DNA from: Reinekea marinisedimentorum
GTDB taxonomy: Bacteria > Pseudomonadota > Gammaproteobacteria > Pseudomonadales > Natronospirillaceae
Reading direction: 5' to 3'
Assembly: GCF_004341165.1 (NCBI RefSeq)
Contig: NZ_SLZR01000013.1
Location: 43,635-107,634, forward strand
Length of the DNA stretch: 64,000 bases
The position numbers and the translations under genes are program-made. The stretch's first letter is position 1, and each line of letters starts with the position of its first letter. Under the pieces are notes generated by a model, which searched no databases, was not told the origin of the DNA, and saw only the letters and a list, made by a program, of their open reading frames with translations. Below are positions 20,501 to 30,365 of this stretch, piece after piece.

Positions 20501-20879
20501 CAACATTCATGAGCTGGAAAAAAGCAACATGCTGGCGCAATACCATAACGACTACCTGAGTAAACCGGTTTCCAGAAAAGAGCTTCTGGCGAAACTAACC
20601 AACCTTTTACCCATAGAATGGACGTACCAAAATACCGCTACCAGCGAACACGAGCGCACCAGCCACAACCTGATAATCCCTGCCAAAGAAGAACTTAAAA
20701 AATTACGCGAACTTGCTGAAATCGGTTTTATGACGGCCTTCAATGAAAAAATGGAAGCACTGATGCACAGCGGCAACGCCAGCAAAAGCTTTTTTGCCCC
20801 GCTGCAAAGCAGCCTGCAGCAGTGTCACTTTGAGAAAATTGTTAACTACCTGGATGCACAAATCGATGAACATTATTAA
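17517..20879 (+). CDS. NCS1-permease-like hybrid sensor histidine kinase
   Basis: A 1120-residue membrane protein. Residues about 30-480 form a 12-helix domain resembling NCS1 purine/cytosine/allantoin permeases. A Cys-rich loop follows (496-533: eight Cys, beginning CDIC). Two more helices (about 565-590 and 603-625) lead to a coiled coil, HisKA with phospho-acceptor His679 (GLSHELRTP), an ATPase domain (N box near 793-797, DTGDG 824-828, GTGLGL 854-859) and a receiver domain with Asp966. A tail of about 85 residues ends the protein. It most likely senses a transported or bound nitrogen compound, perhaps urea, and signals to the adjacent LuxR-type regulator, whose gene overlaps by 14 bp. Function is inferred from domains and from position opposite urtA. 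Confidence 0.85.
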   Translation: MQQVPVNRRKYNKLVANELLEDFALRFTAKRARKWSSGWIANTALGIVSFLVLEALGGSITLSYGTINALWAIAAVSGVVIFSGIPICYYAAKYGVDIDLLSRGAGFGYIGSTIVSLIYASFTFIFFALEAAIMSMAIQLLFGIPLFLGYIISAVVVIPVVIMGITNISRFQMVSQPLWLALQLIPLYFVFSHPDAQLDSWLSYAGVTGDKQEFNWLLFGGASAVLLSIVAQIGEQVDILRFLPEQKECGRTKWWLSMLFGGPGWMLFGAAKLALGSFLAWLVISHGFSPAEAGDPAHMYLQVFRYMLSDTQLALIVASVFVIISQLKINVANAYAGSLAWSNFFSRLTHSHPGRVVWMVFNVIIALLLMELGVYQLLEKTLQVYSVLVLAWIGTLVADLIINKPLGLSPKGIEFKRSQLFDVNPVGLGSMVIASAVGLAAHLDVFNEFVKAFASYIAFALPFITAPIIALLTRSRFYLVQPNHEIPVHLHGEIQCDICEHSFEHEDMAFCPAYGGHICSLCCSLDVRCQDKCRKKGTLAQQIRSLLRPIVPKRMLGLLDSPISHFLLVLLLVSSFMGAIFLIAYSQIPDLAPEHLSSMTSGLVRAFIMLLIPVGIISGLFVLAHNSSKAAIKELQAHAQLLSQEITAHEITSQKLEKAKQQAETANNAKSRYLAGLSHELRTPLNVLLGYAQLLSHDEEIPPKKREYAQILRRNGKHLSDLLEGLLEISKIEAGRLELQREQIDLHGLLNELAEMFRLQANQKGLGFEFTYNPSLPVHIAADKQRLRQILINLLNNAVKYTEAGTVSFNVSYRNQVASFEISDTGDGLTQKDIEQIFKPFERIENDNSKIISGTGLGLTISNALASLMGGEISCSSTPGKGSTFTLKLMLSAIDTPSLKQPLQSKNIVGYHGDRQTILVVDDIEDQRMLVKNILSPLGFNLLLAESAEAALKLAASEKIHLFILDITMPETSGWQLAIQLRKHNIRSPIMMLSANIHELEKSNMLAQYHNDYLSKPVSRKELLAKLTNLLPIEWTYQNTATSEHERTSHNLIIPAKEELKKLRELAEIGFMTAFNEKMEALMHSGNASKSFFAPLQSSLQQCHFEKIVNYLDAQIDEHY

Positions 20880-21768
20880 ATCTAATAACATCATTGTTCT
20901 GGTTGTTGATGATTCACCGGAATCACTCGGCATGCTCAACGCCGCTTTAAACGAAGCCGGGTTAACGGTGCTGGTGGCCCTGAACGGCATGCAGGCGCTT
21001 TCTATCGTAGAAAAGGTTCAGCCGGATGTAATTCTGCTGGATGGCGTAATGCCGGAAATGGACGGCTTTGACACCTGCCAAAAACTGAAAGAAAAACTGC
21101 CTTCAACGCCGGTCATTTTCATGACCGGGCTGAACGATTCGGAACACGTTGTACGCGGCTTTGAAGTGGGCGGTGTGGATTACATCACTAAGCCCGTGGT
21201 GCCCAGTGAAGTACTGGCACGTATCAGAACCCACAGCCACAACGCCAAACTGGCGAAATCGGCACAGGCCGCACTCGACTATGCGGGCCAGTATATCTTT
21301 TGCGTTTCGGTCAACGGCGAGTTGGAATGGGCCACACCCCACGCCCAGGAGTTGATCGGCAGCCTGCAGGAAGACTTAGTCGAAAAATGGGCGCACATCA
21401 AACCCGCCATCGCCCAATGGTTGGCTGGCAATGAGCGCGACACACCACTCACCCTGCCGGAAATGAACGAGCCCCTGCATGCGGAATACGCCGGCGACTA
21501 CGACCAACTGCATTCGCTGATACGGCTGGTAAAGCCCAAACAGCTGGGCACCGAAGCCGACCTGCAACAAGCGCTGAACGTCACCAAGCGCGAATCGCAA
21601 GTGCTGTACTGGCTCTCCTTCGGCAAAACCAATTGGGAGATCGCCACCATACTGGAAATGAGCCCGCGTACCGTGAACAAGCACCTGGAACAGATTTATA
21701 AAAAGCTGGAGGTGGATAATAGAACGGCGGCGGCGAGCAGTGCGATTCGCATACTGGAAAGCAGTTGA
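20866..21768 (+). CDS. LuxR-type response regulator of the urea-linked kinase
   Basis: A 300-residue two-domain regulator. The receiver domain (about residues 9-125) has Asp15/Asp16, the phosphorylation site Asp59 and Lys in DYITKPV. A linker of about 110 residues leads to a LuxR-type helix-turn-helix (about 240-300: LTKRESQVLYWLSFGKTNWEIATIL). ATG 20866 is chosen because it begins the receiver domain; the frame extends upstream inside the kinase gene. The overlap implies coupled translation. Likely targets are the divergent urtA operon and itself. Confidence 0.87.
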   Translation: MNIIKSNNIIVLVVDDSPESLGMLNAALNEAGLTVLVALNGMQALSIVEKVQPDVILLDGVMPEMDGFDTCQKLKEKLPSTPVIFMTGLNDSEHVVRGFEVGGVDYITKPVVPSEVLARIRTHSHNAKLAKSAQAALDYAGQYIFCVSVNGELEWATPHAQELIGSLQEDLVEKWAHIKPAIAQWLAGNERDTPLTLPEMNEPLHAEYAGDYDQLHSLIRLVKPKQLGTEADLQQALNVTKRESQVLYWLSFGKTNWEIATILEMSPRTVNKHLEQIYKKLEVDNRTAAASSAIRILESS

Positions 21769-21776
21769 CCCGAACC

Positions 21777-21800
21777 GGAACGCGGGCGTCCCGCCCGCAT
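21777..21800. repeat. single REP element, family A
   Basis: One hairpin, CGCGGGCGTCCCGCCCGC within 21780-21800, of the same family as the 4.9-5.4 kb array, immediately after the response-regulator stop codon and before the rsuA fragment. Confidence 0.8.
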
Positions 21801-21813
21801 TTAGTAACAGCGG

Positions 21814-21955
21814 CTACTTCAAGCTTACTTCATCCTCTGTCATTACACGGCTCTCCCCTTCAGCCAACCCCGCCAGCGTATACCCCCCAACCGAAATTCG
21901 ATGCAGCGCCAGCACCTCGTTATCAAAATAGCCAAACATCCGCTTAACCTGATGG
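21814..21955 (-). pseudogene. 3' fragment of an rsuA-type pseudouridine synthase gene
   Basis: Bases 21850-21955 match 35192-35297, the 3' part of the intact rsuA gene, in the same orientation at 101 of 106 positions. On the minus strand the fragment reads ...HQVKRMFGYFDNEVLALHR and continues in frame to its own ending GESRVMTEDEVSLK and a TAG stop at 21814-21816. That ending differs from the intact gene's. Everything upstream of about codon 190 is missing. It is best read as the severed 3' end of the resident rsuA gene, displaced when the CRISPR-Cas island arrived. Confidence 0.88.
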
Positions 21956-21994
21956 AAAACGGCAACCAACTACTCAGCAAAAGCAGGCGGAGTT
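21954..21994 (-). repeat. truncated terminal CRISPR repeat plus orphan 32-nt spacer
   Basis: Bases 21954-21962 read GGAAAACGG, matching seven of the nine last bases (GGGGAACGG) of the CRISPR repeat. They end exactly where the 61-bp register predicts a repeat end. The next 32 bases (21963-21994) have precisely spacer length and lead into the first recognisable repeat. So the array once went further, and its far end was cut inside a repeat. Confidence 0.7.
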
Positions 21995-24900
21995 CGATTC
22001 ATCCCCGCATCTTCGGGGAACGGATTTGACGGATTATAGAAACCGTTCCATGTATCGGTTCATCCCCGCATCTGCGGGGAACGGGATAGCGATTTCGTGC
22101 TGCACGTTCACCATGGCGGTTCATCCCCGCATCTGCGGGGAACGGCTAATGACATTAGACGACGTAGACCTGACAAACGGTTCATCCCCGCATCTGCGGG
22201 GAACGGGTGAAGCCGAGTTTTTGCGCCTGATGCGCGAACGGTTCATCCCCGCGTCTGCGGGGAACGGGCCTCTTGCCGTCAACCAATCACGTTCATAAAC
22301 GGTTCATCCCCGCGTCTGCAGGGAACGGATAGGTCGGTTATCTTGTCCTGGATACTGGCGCGGTTCATCCCCGCGTCTGCGGGGAACGGGCCTCGGATGC
22401 CACCAGCGGCAGCGGGGCGGCTGGTTCATCCCCGCGTCTGCGGGGAACGGCACTTAACATGGTCTGTAATCGTTCCGAATGACGGTTCATCCCCGCGTCT
22501 GCGGGGAACGGTTTTACAATGCAACCGAATCAACCTGGGGAGTCGGTTCATCCCCGCGTCTGCGGGGAACGGGGCGTCCTTTATCGCCTGCGCCCGTGCG
22601 ATTTCGGTTCATCCCCGCGTCTGCGAGGAACGGCCCCAGTCGTTCGCCCTGATCCAGCAAAAATGCGGTTCATCCCCGCGTCTGCGGGGAACGGGTATGG
22701 CACCCAACCCGGCGAGCAAACTCTGCCGGTTCATCCCCGCGTCTGCGGGGAACGGGATAACGAGCCGTATACAGAAACATGGGCTGACGGTTCATCCCCG
22801 CGTCTGCGGGGAACGGTCATCATTAAGTGCCCACTCAACAAACTCATCCGGTTCATCCCCGCGTCTGCGGGGAACGGAGTTGGTGGCGCCGGGTTCTAAT
22901 GACCTGCCTCGGTTCATCCCCGCGTCTGCGGGGAACGGTATTCCCAAAAATTAACAGACTCATCAACCGGCGGTTCATCCCCGCGTCTGCGGGGAACGGG
23001 CGTATGACGATGACGGTTCAGACGACATGACCGGTTCATCCCCGCGTCTGCGGGGAACGGGGTTCCTGTGTCAAAATTAAGTATGCAAGTATCGGTTCAT
23101 CCCCGCGTCTGCGGGGAACGGGCCTAGCTATGAACTTCTCAGTTCCGGTGCGGCGGTTCATCCCCGCGTCTGCGGGGAACGGATTCAGTTAGAGACGGCG
23201 GTGTGATATGGCGACGGTTCATCCCCGCGTCTGCGGGGAACGGCACTGTCTTTTGCGCCCATTGCTCAGGGGTAGCGGTTCATCCCCGCGTCTGCGGGGA
23301 ACGGTCAATTATCGCCTGAGCGCTATATCCCCATTGCGGTTCATCCCCGCGTCTGCGGGGAACGGTTAAAACCCACTCATCTGATCCGAGGGTCTAACGG
23401 TTCATCCCCGCGTCTGCGGGGAACGGGCGGATTATCGCGCTGGAGTACCCGTCAGTAACGGTTCATCCCCGCGTCTGCGGGGAACGGTTCATGCCATCAA
23501 TCAGGCCGTTGATGCTAGACGGTTCATCCCCGCGTCTGCGGGGAACGGACTCAAATCTGCAAGGTCTGCTATTGAGTCGACGGTTCATCCCCGCGTCTGC
23601 GGGGAACGGGCCGTAGCAGCAGCGGTAAATGCAGCAGTTAGCGGTTCATCCCCGCGTCTGCGGGGAACGGGGTTGTATACTCCGTGTGCTGATGTCTCAA
23701 TGCGGTTCATCCCCGCGTCTGCGGGGAACGGCGTGAAACACTCACGAGCGATGGCATGGGCGGCGGTTCATCCCCGCGTCTGCGGGGAACGGAATTACGA
23801 TGCTTCAAACTACATCTATTGGCGCGGTTCATCCCCGCGTCTGCGGGGAACGGAGTTGGTGGCGCCGGGTTCTAATGACCTGCCTCGGTTCATCCCCGCG
23901 TCTGCGGGGAACGGTATTCCCAAAAATTAACAGACTCATCAACCGGCGGTTCATCCCCGCGTCTGCGGGGAACGGGACATTGCACCAGAAACGATGCGGG
24001 AATTTTGCGGTTCATCCCCGCGTCTGCGGGGAACGGCAGATAGTTTGCTCATTGTCACCAAATCCAGCCGGTTCATCCCCGCGTCTGCGGGGAACGGGCC
24101 ATTCCGTTGCATGGGAATGCTTTTTTGCGCGGTTCATCCCCGCGTCTGCGGGGAACGGCAAACGTCTCGCAGAATGAAATGACGTTTTACCGGTTCATCC
24201 CCGCGTCTGCGGGGAACGGCTGTCGAAACTTTGTATGACCCGCCAGATATACGGTTCATCCCCGCGTCTGCGGGGAACGGCCGTTGTGCTCGTTATAGGT
24301 GGGAATTAATGTCGGTTCATCCCCGCGTCTGCGGGGAACGGTGAATCAGTTCTTGCTGCTCGTCTAAACCCCACGGTTCATCCCCGCGTCTGCGGGGAAC
24401 GGTGCTGCATTAAATGAAACGTACTCACAAATAACGGTTCATCCCCGCGTCTGCGGGGAACGGAGCGTATCAACTCCGGCTGGCGCTCTAAATTTCGGTT
24501 CATCCCCGCGTCTGCGGGGAACGGGGGCTGCGATAGTCTGCATGCCATCGATTGCGGCGGTTCATCCCCGCGTCTGCGGGGAACGGTAAGAGCAGTCCAC
24601 ACCCCCTCTTATCAACAACGGTTCATCCCCGCGTCTGCGGGGAACGGCCGATAAATGAGAATAGTCCACGCTTCGGGTCCGGTTCATCCCCGCGTCTGCG
24701 GGGAACGGTCAGTCAACGGCAAGGGCTTTTCGTGATAACCCGGTTCATCCCCGCGTCTGCGGGGAACGGAGAACCCGTCGCAACATCATCAACAAACACA
24801 ACGGTTCATCCCCGCGTCTGCGGGGAACGGACCAGACATCCAAAGCATCATCACTTTGCCAACGGTTCATCCCCGCGTCTGCGGGGAACGGGTTTAATAT

Positions 24901-25074
24901 TGTGGCTCCAGCAACTAAAACGCCGGTTCATCCCCGCGTCTGCGGGGAACGGACTATATCATCATCTAAAATAGATGCTCCGCACGGTTCATCCCCGCGT
25001 CTGCGGGGAACGGGAATGAAAGAGAAGCTGGCACGGTACAATAACCGGTTCATCCCCGCGTCTGCGGGGAACGG
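21995..25074 (-). CRISPR. type I-E CRISPR array, 51 repeats and 50 spacers
   Basis: The 29-bp repeat (plus-strand core CATCCCCGCGTCTGCGGGG) recurs every 61 bp from 21995 to 25046. Spacers are 32 nt, except one of 33 nt at 24525-24557. The repeat is of the type I-E kind and is transcribed on the minus strand from the leader beside cas2, so the right end is youngest. Degenerate repeats sit at the old left end: GCATCTTCGG at 21995, GCATCTGCGG at 22056, 22117 and 22178. Single-base variants lie at 22300, 22422 and 22605. Spacers 22878-22909 and 22939-22970 recur at 23854-23885 and 23915-23946. No spacer target is known from this window. Confidence 0.99.
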
Positions 25075-25142
25075 TCTAATTATAGGTGCTTGTTTTTAAA
25101 GAACAATTTAGATTGTTTTCAATCTACCAAGTTTTTATTGGA
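25075..25142 (-). promoter_or_regulatory. CRISPR leader with probable array promoter
   Basis: The 68-bp AT-rich stretch between the cas2 stop and the first repeat is the leader. On the minus strand TTGTTC (25101-25106), 16 bp and TATAAT (25079-25084) form a promoter-like pair, with the -10 ending four bases before the repeat, so transcription would begin at or within the first repeat. The AATCTAAATTG words near 25105-25115 could serve an IHF-like bend, but no full consensus is present. Confidence 0.7.
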
Positions 25143-26360
<1,218 letters not shown>

Positions 26361-26361
<1 letters not shown>

Positions 26362-27185
26362 CAGTCACCTTCACCGGGCAATAGTTGGCTACTGTTTGCG
26401 GCAACCAACACTTTCATTTGCTGGATCGCCAACTCATTGAGTTTGACGATGCGTTCAGACTGGCTGATACCCTGCTGAATAAAATGGGCGTTCATCGATT
26501 CCAAATTGGCAAGGCACACCAACTGATGAACATTAGCGTGGTCCCTCATATTGCCAGTCAGGCCGGGGTTGGCATCGCGCCACTGTTTGGCAGTCACACC
26601 GAACAGGGCGACGTTGAGCAGGTCGGCCTCGCTGGCATAGACAAATGCGATCTGTTGGCTAGTGAGTGCGTCCGGTATCAGATGCTCCTTAATGGCATCG
26701 GTATGGATCAGGTAGTTCACCTTGGCGAGGTTTCGGCGGATATCCCAGCCGAGCTGTTCAAACTCCTGTTCCTTAAGGCGCTGAAACTCTTTGATGAGGT
26801 ACAGCTTGAACTCCACGGAGATCCAGCTGGCGAATTCAAAGGCGATGTCTTTTTGGGCATAGGTGCCGCCGTAGCGGCCTGCTTTGGAGATCAGGCCGAT
26901 TGCACCGGTGGATGTGATCCACTGCTTTGGGGTCAGGGTAAAGCTGTTAAGGCCGGCTTCTTTTTTAAACCCGTCGAATTCGACGGGTTTAAAACTTGGG
27001 TTATTCAGTTGCTCCCATATACCTAAAAATTCAATGGTGTTGCGGTTACGCAACCAGTTTCGGATAAGATCATCTGATCGTGTACTGTGTTTATATTTAG
27101 CGATATCAGTAATGCAAATATACTCAATACCATCCTTGGTAGTCGTTGAGATGGTTTGATCTAACACTTGTAGTTTGGGTTTCAT
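26361..27185 (-). CDS. KilA-N domain protein embedded in the cas operon
   Basis: A 274-residue protein. Residues about 8-125 form a KilA-N DNA-binding domain (ICITDIAKYK, LIRNWLRNRNTIEFLGIWE, TGAIGLISKAGRYGGTYAQKDIAFEFASWIS). A helical C-terminal region follows (VNYLIHTDAIKEHLIP, SEADLLNVALFGVTAKQWRDANP) that is common to free-standing bacterial KilA-N proteins. Such domains are otherwise known from phage antirepressors and DNA-virus proteins. It has a good ribosome site (AAGGAAG), begins 21 bp after cse1 and overlaps cas1 by one base. It is not a known Cas protein; a role in adaptation, in operon control or as passenger cargo is speculation. Confidence 0.9.
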
Positions 27186-27206
27186 GGTTCTTCCTTGATG
27201 CCAATT

Positions 27207-28670
27207 TTATTGTCGATTCAGAAAGTACTCGCCTTTAACCAGAGCTTTAAACAAAGGCATATCATGTTGATATTTACGCTGTACACTAGAATAGATTCTT
27301 CGGGCTTCCCTTTGTAGCTCTTGAACAGCATCTTTCCTGAGCTGACTGGCCTCCTTGCGATCAACATCAAGTAAAATACTTTGTATGACCTGCTGGGCAT
27401 TCGATATGTAGCGGTTCATCGCCTGGTCTTTAATCCCAGTAACAAAATTCTTGTCATAGCCTATACCAAACATCTTATTCAGAGCCTGAGAAAGCCGCTC
27501 TTTAGAATCCAGCCCCATGTCTACAACCTGTGTAACCTTAGTAAGCTGTCTACTCAGCGTGGACGGCATTGAATAAAGGTCATATACACGGCCAACTACT
27601 GACCCTTGGTCAGCGATATTGCCACCAACTAAAAGGTTGGCACGTGCACTGGATAACTCCTGAAATTGGTGAACAATGTATGCCGGTGCGAAAGTCGCTC
27701 TGGCAGACTCTTTACCAACGATATAGCTGCTTAAATCCTGCCAGGAGTGCCAATTTTGATCACGAGCGCAAACTGCATATATCCCATCTTCTCGAATTGA
27801 GCTTGGGGTGAACGGATGCGGCCACCACCCTGCACCGGCATCTCTCCCGGTTTTAGTAGAACCGTAAGAGCCTTTGTATTTTTCCCGGATAAAGGTGGTT
27901 ACAGATTGCTCTGATGAATGGCCGCAAACGTCGCACTGACAAGCGCGCTCTTCAACAGGAAAGTCAATATGGTAAGCAAGAGCGAACAACCCTCGCACCA
28001 ACCCTATCTTTTGAGCCTGATACACTTCCCCTTGTAATGGAGTGACCCACATTGGTTTTAACTCAGCATCGGTATCCAATTGAGAGTATTTCTGGAAAAG
28101 GTCTACGGCTATAACGTTGTTCATAACTGTCTGCCGCAGTTTGGCACCGGACACCAACGTACTAATCGCACCGCCACCACGAATCCCGGTCGCACCCGTC
28201 GGACCAAAGCACTCACCTTTTATGTTCATATGCAAATTGTAATTCAGCACATGTGTACAATCCGGGCAAATCGTTTCCGCACGCTTCACTTCGGAGAACA
28301 GGCCAATAGCATTCGGCGATGTGCCACACTCTATGCCTGATAACAATTTGGTGATTGGGGCTACTGGATTCTTTGCATTTGCTGGTGGCTTAGAACGCAT
28401 GAAGCATTCCGAATCAAACCATTCTGAGCACACATCAGAGAGCTTGGAATCGTATACATCTTCGGTCAGGCCATTAGCAATATAGTCTCTAAGCTCTACC
28501 GCTGTAGGTTGCAAAACCACAGTCGCCAACGAGCTCAGCATCTGCAACATGGCAAGCTGCACCTCATCAAAGTAGTACTGCAGTTGGTAGTCAATCTCTG
28601 ATGTCAGCAATGTTCTCAATGAGACCTTGCCTTGATTCGTTGATATGAAATCATCCTTGAGCAGATTCAT
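27207..28670 (-). CDS. cas8e: Cascade large subunit Cse1 (Cas8e)
   Basis: A 487-residue large subunit that recognises the PAM and recruits Cas3. The start MNLLKDDFIS at 28670 matches the family's N-terminus and follows GGGGTGAGA; the frame is open further to 28829, but that part overlaps cas5. GPTGATGIRGGGAISTL near residue 150 is a Cse1 hallmark. Two Cys pairs (CPDC and CDVC) suggest a zinc site. The last 20 bp of cas5 overlap its start. In E. coli this gene directly follows cas3; here it ends the Cascade block. Confidence 0.92.
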   Translation of the reverse strand: MNLLKDDFISTNQGKVSLRTLLTSEIDYQLQYYFDEVQLAMLQMLSSLATVVLQPTAVELRDYIANGLTEDVYDSKLSDVCSEWFDSECFMRSKPPANAKNPVAPITKLLSGIECGTSPNAIGLFSEVKRAETICPDCTHVLNYNLHMNIKGECFGPTGATGIRGGGAISTLVSGAKLRQTVMNNVIAVDLFQKYSQLDTDAELKPMWVTPLQGEVYQAQKIGLVRGLFALAYHIDFPVEERACQCDVCGHSSEQSVTTFIREKYKGSYGSTKTGRDAGAGWWPHPFTPSSIREDGIYAVCARDQNWHSWQDLSSYIVGKESARATFAPAYIVHQFQELSSARANLLVGGNIADQGSVVGRVYDLYSMPSTLSRQLTKVTQVVDMGLDSKERLSQALNKMFGIGYDKNFVTGIKDQAMNRYISNAQQVIQSILLDVDRKEASQLRKDAVQELQREARRIYSSVQRKYQHDMPLFKALVKGEYFLNRQ

Positions 28671-29313
28671 TCTCACCCCCATTTTTAGCTGGCCTCTGTG
28701 GCTTTGCACATACGTAAACTGTGCGCATCCCGTACTTTCTGGGCTCAGAGGTTGTTCTATCCCTAACCTGCAATGTTGCAACCTGATTCTCACCAGCAAC
28801 ATCACTGAATATCTGGCCGCCAAAATCAAGAGCTTTCAGGGCATTAGCAGGGTTACCAACTTGACTCAAACACTCAAACAAAGGTCGGCTCAACGGGCAC
28901 GACTTACGCCCCTGAAATGGCGTAAACTCAGGCTTCTTGACTCGCTCAGCGAGCATAGAAACGAGCTCCTCACCAGCACAGATCGCAAAGGTATGCTCGC
29001 TGTCACACCAATACTCACGATAAGTTGGCTTTGTACCGGATTGGATTTTACCCATTGGGCTGCGAAAATTCTGAACCGTATGGTAATCCACAATTTTCTC
29101 GCCACATTGATTCACCTGTACCGCGATATCCAGTTGCTCAGACAATTCAAACAATTCTCGGTGCCTATCACGGGTAATCCCCATCGCAGCCCCAATAAGC
29201 CCCATGACAGCAGAACGGGTTGGGAAATGATTAACACGGCGATGGACATCAAAGGTTTGCAACCCGTAAGCAGACATACCTTCAGTCCTTAAAATTAACG
29301 TAGAGGTTTGCAT
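28651..29313 (-). CDS. cas5e: Cascade subunit Cas5e
   Basis: A 220-residue RAMP-fold protein that caps the crRNA 5' handle. The N-terminal LILRTEGMSAYGLQTFDVHRRVNHFPTRSAVMGLIGAAMGI stretch (about residues 6-46) is the Cas5e signature, and the glycine-rich loop is replaced by GMSAYG. It begins 9 bp after cas7 and overlaps cse1 by 20 bp. Length is typical. Confidence 0.95.
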   Translation of the reverse strand: MQTSTLILRTEGMSAYGLQTFDVHRRVNHFPTRSAVMGLIGAAMGITRDRHRELFELSEQLDIAVQVNQCGEKIVDYHTVQNFRSPMGKIQSGTKPTYREYWCDSEHTFAICAGEELVSMLAERVKKPEFTPFQGRKSCPLSRPLFECLSQVGNPANALKALDFGGQIFSDVAGENQVATLQVRDRTTSEPRKYGMRTVYVCAKPQRPAKNGGENESAQG

Positions 29314-29322
29314 AAAACCTCC

Positions 29323-30348
29323 TTAAAACTTGATGTCACTGATTTTACTCACCCAGGTAATCTGCTCATTCTGGGCACTTCCGGTAAGGTCCAGTGCAAT
29401 AGCCTCAGACTCTATTTCATAAGCATCTTTCAACTTTTCATAATGTTTAACCAGTGCTGTAATCGAGCCTTCCATAACCTCCCCTGTGTTTTCAATCGGC
29501 TTACGAAAAGCATTCGCCAGAGAGAGTGGCTGATCTGATTTAGTGGCCATCACAAAATCTGCCTGGTTGTGAGCAGCAAATACTTTCTGTTTTGCTGTTG
29601 GTGCGACCTGCGCAAAGCATCGGATAATCGTTTGAACGATCGGCATTACATCGCTAACGGTTGCCTTAACGTTGTTCGCCAGTAAATCAATGTTGATCGA
29701 AGCATAACGATAGAAAACACCGGAGCTAAACTCCGTTGTTCCAATATGGCCTGAACCCTGTTCTGCCAGGTCATCACAGGCTGTGAACCAATCAACTTCG
29801 ATATCGGCAGTGTGGGTAGTAATAGAGTGGGCAACACTCATCGCGGCTTCAACGTTTCTGTCTGGGCAGCTGGCATCCATTCGACCCGATAGCGCAACAT
29901 CATATGTTGGGATATGAACCGTTTTCTTTAGTTCTTTTAAATCCGTGCCGGCTTCAACCATGTTAATCGCCTCACGAATGGCGCCTAATGCATAGGGCTG
30001 AACTGCATCGAAGTAGCGGTGAGTTTCACCAGTCTCTTTATCTTTCTCTTTCTTAACTTTTGAGCCCATATTGAGAAGCACATCTTCAATTAGCTTTGGC
30101 TCTAAGTCTGGCATTTCCTTAATGCATAGGTTTAACAACTCATCAAATTTATTGGTACGAATGGACTTTTCCTGAACAGCATTGCTGTAAATATCGCTCT
30201 GCCGTATTGAGCGTTTCAAACACTGGCTCGATATACGGCTACGAACAGTACCGCCGAAAACCGCTGTTTTCTGAAGGCCTGAATCATCACGATTCATCAT
30301 GGAGGAAGGGTGAGAAATTAGCGTATGGATATTGATAAAAGTAGTCAT
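29323..30348 (-). CDS. cas7e: Cascade backbone subunit Cas7e
   Basis: A 341-residue backbone protein, expected in six copies along the crRNA. The N-terminus (FINIHTLISHPSSMMNRDDSGLQKTAVFGG, then SRISSQCLKRSIR) and the later GRMDAS and DWFTACDDLAEQGSGHIGTTEFSSGVFYRY stretches identify Cas7e/Cse4. A ribosome site (AAGGAATTT) precedes the ATG. It lies 17 bp after cse2. Confidence 0.97.
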   Translation of the reverse strand: MTTFINIHTLISHPSSMMNRDDSGLQKTAVFGGTVRSRISSQCLKRSIRQSDIYSNAVQEKSIRTNKFDELLNLCIKEMPDLEPKLIEDVLLNMGSKVKKEKDKETGETHRYFDAVQPYALGAIREAINMVEAGTDLKELKKTVHIPTYDVALSGRMDASCPDRNVEAAMSVAHSITTHTADIEVDWFTACDDLAEQGSGHIGTTEFSSGVFYRYASINIDLLANNVKATVSDVMPIVQTIIRCFAQVAPTAKQKVFAAHNQADFVMATKSDQPLSLANAFRKPIENTGEVMEGSITALVKHYEKLKDAYEIESEAIALDLTGSAQNEQITWVSKISDIKF

Positions 30349-30365
30349 GATAAATTCCTTTATAA

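Noticed and set aside
22026..25099. Several plus- and minus-strand ORFs across the CRISPR array whose products repeat words like HPRVCGER, SSPRLRGT and FIPASAGNG
   Set aside because: They are translations of the CRISPR repeat in different frames (29 + 32 = 61 bp shifts the frame each unit) and are well-known annotation artefacts.
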